Shown: positions 54,222 to 62,408 of the stretch, piece after piece
Layout of the letters: each line of letters starts with the position of its first letter
Position numbering within the stretch: the first letter of the stretch is position 1
Made by a program: the position numbers and the translations under genes
The notes under the pieces: generated by a model
Database searches by the model: none
What the model was told of the DNA's origin: nothing
The model's input: only the letters and a program-made list of their open reading frames with translations
Assembly (NCBI RefSeq): GCF_020829645.1
Contig: NZ_JAIVFS010000017.1
Coordinates: 62,001-126,000, forward strand
From: Nostoc mirabile CHAB5784
GTDB taxonomy: Bacteria; Cyanobacteriota; Cyanobacteriia; Cyanobacteriales; Nostocaceae
Direction of reading: 5' to 3'
Length of the DNA stretch: 64,000 nt

Positions 54222-54620
54222 CTATGATGCAGTTTTAGCATTCTCACTGACTGATTCTTTTGAAGTCGTCTTTAAACGTGTCGCTGTGCTTTTGCGGATG
54301 CGATCGCTTTTGCGAACACCACCCGCCATTTGATATTCATGGCTATCTTTGCCGTATTTAAAAGCAACTCCAAGGAGCATTTTTTCCGTCAAGTCGCTCA
54401 AAGTTGTTTCCAACTCTTTCATCTCATTTTTGTAAGAGTCAATCACAGCCAGAGTAGTATTATAAGCTTCTATTTTGCTACGATACTGCTGAATTATTTG
54501 TGTGATACTTTGCAAGTTGCGAGCATCGCCAAAATCCATAGTGGGATCAATTGCTTTGAGTCCGGCCATTCTCAATTCAGCTTTTTCTAGAACGCGATAT
54601 GTACGCTTTTGACGAGGCAT
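54222..54620 (-). CDS. Unrecognised small protein with a central coiled coil
   Basis: A 132-residue protein. It has a basic N-terminus ('MPRQKRTYRVLEKAELRMAG'), a helical middle part ('SITQIIQQYRSKIEAYNTTL', 'DSYKNEMKELETTLSDLTEK'), then 'GVAFKYGKDSHEYQMAGGVR' and a lysine/serine-rich tail. There is no membrane segment. The composition suggests a nucleic-acid- or protein-binding coiled-coil protein; no family is recognised. Its upstream region carries a GTAAC-rich direct-repeat array (54737-54952) that may bind a regulator. Confidence 0.65.
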   Translation of the reverse strand: MPRQKRTYRVLEKAELRMAGLKAIDPTMDFGDARNLQSITQIIQQYRSKIEAYNTTLAVIDSYKNEMKELETTLSDLTEKMLLGVAFKYGKDSHEYQMAGGVRKSDRIRKSTATRLKTTSKESVSENAKTAS

Positions 54621-54736
54621 AATTATGTTCTTTTTATTGTGTTCTAGAGCTAGCTTGCCTTACTAAAGCTTGATTTGGGTTGGGTAAAATCCACAGAGCT
54701 GGTGTTTAATATGACTTTTATCTACGTAATATCAAC

Positions 54737-54952
54737 TAAAATTATGATGTTTGTAACAAAAATCGTAGTGGTGGTAACTAAACTCGTAACATTGTAACGA
54801 AAATTATGATGTTTGTAACAAAAATCGTAGTGGTGGTAACTAACCTGGTTATTTTAGTAACAAAATCGTAACACTGTAACGAAAATTATGATGTTTGTAA
54901 CAAAAATCGTAGTGGTGGTAACTAAACTCATTATTTTAGTAACTTAAAGCGC
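54737..54952. repeat. Three direct repeats of about 44 bp with many GTAAC pentamers
   Basis: The unit AAAATTATGATGTTTGTAAC plus AAAAATCGTAGTGGTGGTAAC is repeated at about 54738, 54800 and 54881, with further GTAAC pentamers between. It lies 117-330 bp upstream of the reverse-strand gene start at 54620. Regular reuse of GTAAC suggests binding sites (operators or iterons) rather than a neutral minisatellite, but this is inferred. Confidence 0.8.
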
Positions 54953-55111
54953 AATGTTAGTGACGACAACTGATTGCAAATCAAAAAGCGTAGATATCGC
55001 ACCCAATTAATTGAGCAAGTAATGCTGAAGTGAATCTAAATTTATTAAGTTAATGGCAAAATTTAGAGCAAAAGCAGTGTAGTAATAGGATACACATAGT
55101 CAAAGTAGCAG

Positions 55112-55195
55112 ATGGAACCTTTAACTACTGCGGCGATCGCAATTCTACCGTTTTCCCGGCTGTGGCGATTTGTTAAACAACTAATTCGTAATTAA
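55112..55195 (+). pseudogene. N-terminal fragment of a disrupted gene
   Basis: It reads 'MEPLTTAAIAILPFSRLWRF' then 'VKQLIRN' and stops inside an AATTCGTAATTAA heptamer. 'MEPLT(T/A)AAIAI' is a common N-terminus of cyanobacterial proteins of unknown function. The following DNA is dispersed repeat (55210-55345), so the gene was probably cut by it. Confidence 0.4.
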
Positions 55196-55199
55196 AACA

Positions 55200-55496
55200 T
55201 TGGCTTTGCACGTAGGCGTAGCCCGCACTTCTCTACGAGACGCTCTTGCTAGCTTGCTTCCACGTTCGCCCTGGTGCCGTAGGCAAGTGGTACGATATGG
55301 TTCGACTCCGCTCACCAGCCGCTCAGTGACCATCGTAGACATCGCCTTTTACAATTGGAGTGTTAATTGTATTCAGGCAATCAGAGAAGGGAATACCATT
55401 GATTTACCTGATAACGTTCCTGATTTCATCCTGGCATATCTCAACGAACTTAACTGCGATCGCTTGGAAAATGAACCAAATAATCTAATTTCCTAA
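55200..55496 (+). CDS. Doubtful ORF; only the C-terminal part may be coding
   Basis: The first 50 codons are repeat DNA (GAGACGCTCTTGC..., CTCACCAGCCGCTCAGTGACC). From about 55350 the frame reads 'FYNWSVNCIQAIREGNTIDL' then 'PDNVPDFILAYLNELNCDRL', which looks like real protein. It is possibly the 3' end of the gene beginning at 55112. No family is recognised. Confidence 0.35.
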   Translation: MALHVGVARTSLRDALASLLPRSPWCRRQVVRYGSTPLTSRSVTIVDIAFYNWSVNCIQAIREGNTIDLPDNVPDFILAYLNELNCDRLENEPNNLIS

Positions 55497-55666
55497 GAAA
55501 TGCCATTCGTTATAGCTTGGTAATCCTTAAAACAACATTCACCATTGACACTCTAAGTATATACGCAATACAATTAATTTAGTAGAACCTAACGATAGAG
55601 TTAATTCAAATAATTTTCCCACACAATAAGAGACGAGCAATATAAAAAATAATTTGGATAAAACAA

Positions 55667-56017
55667 ATGAACACCAAAATTATTGCTTTCTTAGGGATTA
55701 CGGCAGCCTTTGCAAGCTTAGAAAGCCAAGTATACGCACAGTCACCAGCATCAAGCTCAAATCTAGAACAATACAGATTAACTGGTGATTCTCTCCTTGG
55801 AATTGATCATAGAACAGCCCAAGAAGACTTTAGAAGCTTTTTTGAGCAAACTAATCCAGCAAGCATCTCCAATAATAGAAGAGGTAACAAAACTCCAGTC
55901 AGAATACAGTTTAACGAATCATTATCACAGCCAGACACTTCTGTTTTATTAGCGCCGGCTCAGTCTGGGAGTGACAATGACGGATTGCAAGTACAGTTGG
56001 ATTTACAGAGAGAATAA
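55667..56017 (+). CDS. Small secreted protein, unknown function
   Basis: A 116-residue protein. The signal peptide ('KIIAFLGITAAFASLESQVYA', cut after A-Q at about residue 25) is clear. The mature part is hydrophilic ('LTGDSLLGIDHRTAQEDFRS', 'NKTPVRIQFNESLSQPD'), has no cysteines and ends 'VQLDLQRE'. It is probably periplasmic or extracellular. No family is recognised. The upstream 170 bp are AT-rich. Confidence 0.65.
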   Translation: MNTKIIAFLGITAAFASLESQVYAQSPASSSNLEQYRLTGDSLLGIDHRTAQEDFRSFFEQTNPASISNNRRGNKTPVRIQFNESLSQPDTSVLLAPAQSGSDNDGLQVQLDLQRE

Positions 56018-56296
56018 TCAGATATAGATATAAAGGCTAATGGGAGCATCCCAATTTTGCACGAAGTGTTTGTCATAACGTGGTTTTGATATAACTTACA
56101 CATTTGGGATGCTCTTAAGGTTAATGCTGTAGTTTTAATTAATTACGGATTGCCCAAAATCCTTGGTAGGCACAATTGATAAGTTGTGCCTGCCTCATTT
56201 TCACTGCTATGTCTAAATGGTATAACGAACCGCAGAGGCAAGAGAGACGCAGAGAGAATAAAGAGAGATTTTCATAAATGATTTAGGATTGCTATA

Positions 56297-56755
56297 TACA
56301 TTGAATTGTTCTTAGTTACTTAACTTAAACTAAATTTAATATAGAATTAAAACAGTTTTGTTAGCAAACATTGTTAACACAACGGCGGTTTTAGTTGCAA
56401 AAAAATTGTAGGTTGGGTGGAGGCTAAGCCATTGCCAACATCCTGATATATGTTGGGTTGCGCTCCGCTCCACCCAACCTACGTCTAATGCACTATTATT
56501 GCGTAGACAGTCCACTACGTGCATTTCAAAAATCAAATACTAGTCCTATATATATAGCAACGGACAGGGAGCTTAAGACAGCAATAAAATCACAAAGTAC
56601 GCTGTTGAAGATGCGTTTCCCGCAAACTGTCCTAACGGCTTTGGCGACTGCTATACATTGAATTGTTCTTAGTTACTTAACTTAAACTAAATTTAATATA
56701 GAATTAAAACAGTTTTGTTAGCAAATATTGTCAACACAACGGCGGTTTTAGCTGC
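56297..56755. repeat. 102-bp direct repeat pair, 357 bp apart
   Basis: 56297-56398 and 56654-56755 are about 95% identical (TACATTGAATTGTTCTTAG...GGCGGTTTTAG). Between them lies a GTAGGTTGGGTGG palindrome (56408-56482) and about 170 bp of other DNA. The gap 56018-56876 otherwise has no gene; a G/A-rich Shine-Dalgarno (AAGAGGAGGG) precedes the next ATG. Confidence 0.8.
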
Positions 56756-56876
56756 TCATTCTACGTCCCCTACAAGAATAAAGTTTCGTACCTGACTAAA
56801 TCCGTTTTTCTAAGTCGCTAAATGTGCAATCATTTTGCAGTAGAATTAATCGTCTAGATAAGAGGAGGGCTTTTAG

Positions 56877-58229
56877 ATGACTCGTGTCATCATTGTGCGC
56901 CACGGTCAAAGCGGTTATAACACCGAGCGGCGTATTCAGGGACGCACTGATGCGTCAACATTAACCGAAAAAGGTCGTAACGATGCAAGTATTGTTGGCA
57001 AAGCCCTCAGCAATATTTTATTTAATGCGATTTACAGCAGTCCCCTGCAACGAGCGAAACACACAGCAGATATTATCCATAGTGAGTTAGCTACTCATGC
57101 TGAACAGTCTGCTGTAATCCAAGTTTCTGATTTGCTGCTAGAAATCGACTTACCTTTATGGGAAGCACTGCTAACTGCTGAAGTTAAGCAGAAATTTGCC
57201 GAAGACTACCGCACTTGGCATCAACGCCCCGACGAACTGCGGATGCTGCTTAATGATGCACAAGGGACAAGAGAACATTTTCCTGTTCTTGCTTTATACG
57301 AACAAGCGCGGCAGTTTTGGCAAGAAACTTTGTCCCAACATCAAGGCGAAACTATTCTCATAGTGGGACATAACGGCATTAATCGCGCCTTAATTAGCAC
57401 AGCCTTGGGAATTCCTCCAAGTCGCTACCATTCAATACAGCAATCTAACTGTGGCATCACTGTACTAAATTTTGCTGGAGGATTGGGAGAACCAGTTCAG
57501 CTAGAATCCTTAAATCAAACGCAACACACTGGGGAAAGTCTACCCTCTTTGCGACCGGATCATCAAGGAATACGGTTGTTATTGGTGCGTCACGGTGAAA
57601 CTGAATGGAATCGCCAAACCAGGTTTCAAGGGCAAATTGATGTCCCCCTCAACGACAACGGTAGACAACAGTCGCAAAAAGCAGGCGATTTTCTCCAAGA
57701 GGTAGCGATTGATTATGCTGTAAGTAGCCCAATGCTGCGCCCTAAAGAAACAGCAGAGATTATTCTAAAACAACATCCTAATGTAAAGTTAGACTTGCAA
57801 GATGGTTTAAGAGAAATTAGTCACGGACTCTGGGAAGGAAAATTAGAAACAGAGATAGAGCAAGAATTTCCCGGAGAATTGCAGCGCTGGCGGTTAGTAC
57901 CGACCCAAGTGCAAATGCCTGAAGGGGAAAATTTGCAAGAGGTGTGGGAACGTAGCGTTGCAGCTTGGCAATCAATTCTGGAAGCTGCATCAACGAATCA
58001 ATTTAAAACTGTCTTAGTAGTAGCTCACGACGCAACTAACAAAACTTTACTTTGTCACATTCTGGGTTTATCGCTGGAAAATTTCTGGAATTTCCGCCAG
58101 GGTAATGGTGCAGTTAGCGTTATTGACTACCCTTCTGGAATCGATGGTTTACCAGTATTGCAAGCGATGAACATCACCACTCACTTCGGTGGAGGGGTAC
58201 TAGATAAAACAGCAGCAGGGGCGTTGTGA
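56877..58229 (+). CDS. Tandem histidine phosphatase (phosphoglycerate mutase family)
   Basis: A 450-residue protein with two complete histidine-phosphatase domains. The first has 'IVRHGQSGYNTERRIQGRTD' near residue 6, 'YSSPLQRAKHTADII' and 'LIVGHNGINRALI'. The second has 'LLVRHGETEWNRQTRFQGQI' near residue 238, 'VSSPMLRPKETAEII' and 'LVVAHDATNKTLLCHILG'. R-H-G and the later His are kept in both, so both sites could work. Related cyanobacterial proteins act on phosphoserine or sugar phosphates; the substrate is not certain. A very strong Shine-Dalgarno (AAGAGGAGGG) precedes the ATG. The dihydroorotase-like gene follows after a repeat. Confidence 0.88.
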   Translation: MTRVIIVRHGQSGYNTERRIQGRTDASTLTEKGRNDASIVGKALSNILFNAIYSSPLQRAKHTADIIHSELATHAEQSAVIQVSDLLLEIDLPLWEALLTAEVKQKFAEDYRTWHQRPDELRMLLNDAQGTREHFPVLALYEQARQFWQETLSQHQGETILIVGHNGINRALISTALGIPPSRYHSIQQSNCGITVLNFAGGLGEPVQLESLNQTQHTGESLPSLRPDHQGIRLLLVRHGETEWNRQTRFQGQIDVPLNDNGRQQSQKAGDFLQEVAIDYAVSSPMLRPKETAEIILKQHPNVKLDLQDGLREISHGLWEGKLETEIEQEFPGELQRWRLVPTQVQMPEGENLQEVWERSVAAWQSILEAASTNQFKTVLVVAHDATNKTLLCHILGLSLENFWNFRQGNGAVSVIDYPSGIDGLPVLQAMNITTHFGGGVLDKTAAGAL

Positions 58230-58232
58230 AAA

Positions 58233-58345
58233 AGAGACGCGATTAATCGCATCTGTACAGGAGAAACGCGATTAATCGCTTCTGTACAAGAGAGACGCGA
58301 TTAATCGCGTCTGTACAAGAGAGACGCGATTAATCGCGTCTGTAC
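58233..58345. repeat. Four tandem GACGCGATTAATCGCGTC palindromes
   Basis: Units of about 27 bp (GAGACGCGATTAATCGCGTCTGTACA) with small changes. Single copies or halves recur at 37060, 41213, 59979-60050 and 63212. Each unit is a perfect hairpin, so it may affect transcript ends or stability between the two genes. Confidence 0.85.
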
Positions 58346-58364
58346 AGGAGTTAGGAATAGTTTT

Positions 58365-59696
58365 ATGACTGAACTGCTGCAAAAAGTACGGGTAATTGAC
58401 CCAGTTTCTGAAATCGATGAACTCTTTGATGTGCTGATTGCTGATGGTTATATCCAAGAAGTGGCTTCGCACATTACTGACATCAGCCCCGATACTCCAA
58501 TCAGAGATTGTCAGGGATTAGTTATCGGGCCGGGGTTGGTGGATTTGTACAGCCACTCCGGTGAACCAGGGTTTGAAGAACGGGAAACCCTGTTGTCTCT
58601 CTTACAATCTGCTACTGCTGGCGGCTTTACCAGAGTTAGCATCTTACCCGATACATCCCCAGCTATTGATAACCCTGCACTTGTAGCACAGTTGCAGCAA
58701 AAGAGACACGGGAAGATGAGGAAGAAGGAAAAAATTAATTCGGCTCCCCCTGCCTCCCCTGCCTCCCCTGCTCCCCCTGCCTCTCCTCTCCCCCTGCTTC
58801 ATATCTGGGGTGCTATCACCCTAGATGTTGCTGGGAAGCAAATGACGGAATTAGCAGATTTAGCGTCTGCTGGAGTTGTTGGTTTTAGCGATGGTAAGCC
58901 CTTAGAGAATTTGGCGCTGGTGCGGCGAGTGTTAGAGTATGTCCAGCCGTTGGGTAAATCAGTAGCATTTTGGCCTAGCGATCGCCAGTTAACAGCAAAT
59001 GGTGTAATGAGAGAAGGGCCAGATGCTCTGCGTTTCGGTTTACCCCCAATACCCACCAGCGCAGAAACTACTGCCTTAGCAGCAATGCTTGAATTAGTTG
59101 CAACCATCGGTACACCAGTCCATATCATGCGCGTCTCCACATCTCGCAGCGTGGAACTGATTGCTTCAGCCAAGGCTGCTGGTTTACCCATCACCGCCAG
59201 CACCACCTGGATGCACCTTTTACTTGATACAAAAGCAGTTAAGAGTTATAACACTAGCTTGCATTTAGACCCGCCGTTAGGAAATCCTAGTGATGTGGCG
59301 GCGTTACGTGCAGGGGTGCGTGCGGGTGTGATAGATGCGATCGCTATTGACCACACACCCTACAGCTACGAAGAAAAAGTCCAAGCCTTTGCCGAAGCGC
59401 CTCCAGGAGCAATTGGTTTAGAGTTAGCATTACCTTTGCTGTGGCAATATCTCGTTGAAACTGAGGAATTTACAGCTTTAGAATTATGGCGGGCATTGAG
59501 TACCAGTCCAGCAGAGTGTTTGGGGCAAAAAGTCAGTGCGATTCTACCTCATCAACCAGCCGAACTTACTTTATTTGATCCCCAGCAAACCTGGAAAGTC
59601 GAACGGAAAAGTCTTTATACACTTTCACAAAATACACCTTGGTTAGGACAACAGTTGAAGGGTCATGTTGTGCAAACATGGTGTTTAAAAATGTAA
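58365..59696 (+). CDS. Dihydroorotase-like protein, metal ligands partly missing
   Basis: A 443-residue amidohydrolase of the dihydroorotase family, the third step of pyrimidine synthesis. The fold is recognisable: 'GPGLVDLYSHSGEPGFEE', 'GGFTRVSILPDTSPAIDN', 'ALRFGLPPIPTSAETTAL', 'AIAIDHTPYSYEEKVQAF'. However the usual D-x-H-x-H is D-L-Y-S-H, the H-V-S-T histidine is R-V-S-T, and the paired histidines are W-M-H. It may be a non-catalytic partner of aspartate carbamoyltransferase, like other pseudo-dihydroorotases. About 30 residues ('APPASPASPAPPASPLP' region, codons near 58740-58800) are a repeat-derived insertion. No gene symbol is given because activity is doubtful. Confidence 0.82.
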   Translation: MTELLQKVRVIDPVSEIDELFDVLIADGYIQEVASHITDISPDTPIRDCQGLVIGPGLVDLYSHSGEPGFEERETLLSLLQSATAGGFTRVSILPDTSPAIDNPALVAQLQQKRHGKMRKKEKINSAPPASPASPAPPASPLPLLHIWGAITLDVAGKQMTELADLASAGVVGFSDGKPLENLALVRRVLEYVQPLGKSVAFWPSDRQLTANGVMREGPDALRFGLPPIPTSAETTALAAMLELVATIGTPVHIMRVSTSRSVELIASAKAAGLPITASTTWMHLLLDTKAVKSYNTSLHLDPPLGNPSDVAALRAGVRAGVIDAIAIDHTPYSYEEKVQAFAEAPPGAIGLELALPLLWQYLVETEEFTALELWRALSTSPAECLGQKVSAILPHQPAELTLFDPQQTWKVERKSLYTLSQNTPWLGQQLKGHVVQTWCLKM

Positions 59697-60164
59697 AATA
59701 CTCTGAGAGCTATGACCTTTTAGCTCGACTTTAGGCGTTGCTGAATCAAGGGATGATTCTTGTAGGGTGGGCGTCTCGCCCGCCCTGAAATACAAGGGAC
59801 GGGCAAGATGCCCATCCCACAAAACTAGCAAAATCATCCCGCAAATATGCAACGCCCGACTTTATCCATTTTCTAGCAACGCGATCGCTATTGATTACGC
59901 ACCTACAACTAAGTCGGACTCCAATTCATGCCCAATTCTGACGGCTTATACCTCAATACGGTTCGGTTAAGGCAAGAGACGCGATAAATCGCAGGCAAGA
60001 CAAAGGACTGATTATTGTAAAGACGGCGATTTATCGCGTCTTTGCGATTAGCGGCGTGTCATCAAAAAACCTTATCCAACTGTATTGGCTTATACCTTTC
60101 TTCTTTTTTGTTAGGCAACTCCTAATACGGTTCGGTTAAGATCCCCCCGCCTGCGGCGACCCCC
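59697..60164. other. Repeat-rich gap
   Basis: It holds GTAGGGTGGGCGTCTCGCCC / GGGCAAGATGCCCATCCCAC repeats (59762-59820), GACGCGATAAATCGC palindromes (59978-60050) and two AATACGGTTCGGTTAAG units (59951 and 60121). No gene. Confidence 0.55.
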
Positions 60165-60566
60165 TTAAACTTCTCTACCGCCTGTATGTGAGGAAGTTAA
60201 CGTTAATAGATAGCCGTCCGGCGCAGTCAAAGTAAATGAACTGTGGATTCTGCCTGTTTCAATCTCAGAAACAGTTAGCCCCCACTTCCTAAAAGTATCT
60301 CTGGTGACAAAAACATCGTCTACCATCAGATCAAAAGGCGCATTTATTCCAGGAGCGATGGTCTCTGAACTTGTTCTCAAAACTAAATGCGTTCCTCCCC
60401 GTAATTCTAAAACAGCTAATTGTTCTGATTGGGCGATCGGCCGCAGCCCTATCTTAACGAAAAAATCGCTAGCTTCCGGTACATTACTCACATATAATCT
60501 CACATGCCCAATCGCCACCGGGGGACGGGTATCCTTTTCTTGTGCAATAGTTTCTGGTAGTGACAT
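60165..60566 (-). CDS. VOC (glyoxalase-like) family protein
   Basis: A 133-residue protein with the paired beta-alpha-beta-beta-beta units of the vicinal-oxygen-chelate fold: 'IGHVRLYVSNVPEASDFFVK', 'AVLELRGGTHLVLRTSS', 'PFDLMVDDVFVTRDTFRKW' and 'SSFTLTAPDGYLLTLTSS'. The glyoxalase I zinc ligands are not all evident, so it could be a dioxygenase-like, resistance-type or binding protein. Length is typical for one VOC unit. It is divergent from the quinone oxidoreductase gene 285 bp away; the gap has no other gene. Confidence 0.8.
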   Translation of the reverse strand: MSLPETIAQEKDTRPPVAIGHVRLYVSNVPEASDFFVKIGLRPIAQSEQLAVLELRGGTHLVLRTSSETIAPGINAPFDLMVDDVFVTRDTFRKWGLTVSEIETGRIHSSFTLTAPDGYLLTLTSSHTGGREV

Positions 60567-60851
60567 AGCTTTAATCCAAAAATCTTTAATTACCGTTTAA
60601 CTGCAAGCATTGATGAAACAAATCTTTTCACCGGGTGCTTGATTCTTTTGTCTGTCTTGTGATAGTTTTCTTTCTACGTCCTTAAAAACACTATAAGCCC
60701 ATCGACTTACCGTAATTTATTAAATATCATTAACCTAGTTGTAGAGATGTGGGGTTAAAAAGGACTAGCTAAATCTATCGAGTTTATTCTTGTAGGCAGT
60801 ACATCGTGAACCACCGCTCTAGAAATTCATCTCTAAGCCAGGGCATTCTCT

Positions 60852-61799
60852 ATGAGTAAAATACGTGCTGTGATTGTTGATCCGAATGTGGTTGGACGTT
60901 TGGCACTGAGTGAAGTGACTGCACCGAAGCCTGCCCCAGATGAGGCACTAGTCAGAGTGGCGGCGATTTCTCTCAATCGGGGAGAGGTGAAACGTTCAAC
61001 TTCTGCTGAGGCTGGTTGGCAGCCTGGTTGGGACTTAGCAGGTGTAGTAGAAACTTCTGCAGCTGATGGGTCGGGGCCTCCCCAAGGGACGCGTGTAGTT
61101 GGCTTGCGCCGCGCCGGTGCTTGGGCAGAACTCGTGTCTGTTCCCACCAACGCTTTAGCAGAAGTGCCGCCATCGGTATCCTTTGCTCAAGCTGCCACAC
61201 TGCCTGTAGCAGGTTTAACCGCGTATCATGCTGTGCTAAAAGGTGGTTCGCTGTTAGGTCGCCCAGTTCTGGTTACAGGTGCATCAGGAGGTGTTGGTTA
61301 CTTTGCTATCCAATTGGCGCAACTGTCAGGGGCGCAAGTCGTGGCACACATTCGTCAAGCTGGCTATGAAACTCTAGTTAGAGAAGCAGGCGCACAATCG
61401 GTGGTGATTGGCGAAGACCTCTCACCCGCCAGCGAGTATGGCCCCTATGATCTAATTGTAGAGTCAGTAGGTGGCAAGACTTTGGGGGTAGCCCTTGGCT
61501 TACTGGCACAGGATGGAAAAACTGTGCTGTATGGAGTATCTGGGGGAGCAGAAGTGACATTCAACGCTGCTCAATTTTTCGGGACTGGTGGCGTGAGTCT
61601 GTATGGTTTACGTCTGTTCGATGAATTGAGATTTGAATCAGCATCAGTTGGTCTAAAACGGCTTTTGAGTTTAGTAGAAGCAGGTAAATTGCGTCCTCAC
61701 ATTGATTTAGAAGCTTCTTGGACACAAATAGCTGATGTAGCCCAACAATTACTCGACAGGCGTTTTCCTGGCAAGGCTGTATTGCACATTTCAAAATAA
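60852..61799 (+). CDS. Quinone oxidoreductase-like medium-chain dehydrogenase
   Basis: A 315-residue MDR protein. The N-terminal GroES-like domain ('[18 protein letters not shown]', '[15 protein letters not shown]') lacks the cysteine ligands of zinc enzymes, as in zinc-free quinone reductases. The NADPH domain has '[20 protein letters not shown]' and '[19 protein letters not shown]'. It probably reduces quinones or enones with NADPH in the cytosol. The ATG is the first in the frame. Repeat DNA follows the stop. Confidence 0.88.
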   Translation: MSKIRAVIVDPNVVGRLALSEVTAPKPAPDEALVRVAAISLNRGEVKRSTSAEAGWQPGWDLAGVVETSAADGSGPPQGTRVVGLRRAGAWAELVSVPTNALAEVPPSVSFAQAATLPVAGLTAYHAVLKGGSLLGRPVLVTGASGGVGYFAIQLAQLSGAQVVAHIRQAGYETLVREAGAQSVVIGEDLSPASEYGPYDLIVESVGGKTLGVALGLLAQDGKTVLYGVSGGAEVTFNAAQFFGTGGVSLYGLRLFDELRFESASVGLKRLLSLVEAGKLRPHIDLEASWTQIADVAQQLLDRRFPGKAVLHISK

Positions 61800-62047
61800 T
61801 TCGTAATACTTCGGCTACGCGGTTCCTGAGCGTAGTCGAAGGGCAGTACAAGTTCGTAGTACTCGCCTCCGGCGAGAAGCAAGCTACGTAATTCGTAATT
61901 AATTCTCTTTTCATGCAGTCATTTATGGAGAAAGACTAATGTTCTTCTTTGTTGCAATCAAGCAGATTTATCTGTGGGGTGATAATTACGAATTACGTTA
62001 GCGCAGCGTTAGCGAGTCTTCGAGCGTCATTAACAATTACGAATTAT
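61800..62047. repeat. Heptamer and dispersed repeats
   Basis: AATTCGTAAT units, a CTCCGGCGAGAAGCAAGCTACG repeat, and AATTACG/CGTTAGCGCAGCGTTAGCGAG blocks. They run directly into the pyrophosphatase-like gene and appear to have replaced its start. Confidence 0.75.
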
Positions 62048-62383
62048 GCTGACTTCTGGTTCAAGCTAGATCAGCTTGTAGCCGCTAGCAATGTCAAGAT
62101 AGATCGCCCAAAAGGGTCATCACATCCACGTTATTCATCCTTAGTTTATCCGCTTGACTATGGATATTTACAAGACACTCGCTCTGGAGATGGAAATGAT
62201 ATTGATGTCTGGATAGGTAGCCTGTTTAGTAAAACAGTAACTGCCGTTATTTGTGGTGTTGACTTGGAAAAACGAGATACAGAAATCAAGATACTTCTGG
62301 GTTGTACATCTGAGGAAAGTCGAGTCATCTTGGATATCCACAATACAGGCTCTCAATCGGCAATATTATTGGTTCGCAAGTAA
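62048..62383 (+). CDS. Inorganic pyrophosphatase-like protein, start lost or replaced
   Basis: From 62048 the frame encodes 'ADFWFKLDQLVAASNVKIDR', 'PKGSSHPRYSSLVYPLDYGY', 'LQDTRSGDGNDIDVWIGSL' and 'CGVDLEKRDTEIKILLGC'. This is the small class of inorganic-pyrophosphatase-like proteins (P-K-G-S, Y-P-x-D-Y-G-Y and D-G-x-x-x-D-V), about 115 residues long, that would act on pyrophosphate or bind phosphate. No ATG lies in frame at the expected place; upstream codons are repeat DNA. A TTG at 61949 would add about 33 repeat-coded residues. It may be inactive or use a weak start. Confidence 0.7.
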   Translation, partial: ADFWFKLDQLVAASNVKIDRPKGSSHPRYSSLVYPLDYGYLQDTRSGDGNDIDVWIGSLFSKTVTAVICGVDLEKRDTEIKILLGCTSEESRVILDIHNTGSQSAILLVRK

Positions 62384-62408
62384 ATTACATTTTTGAGGGT
62401 AAGGTTGT

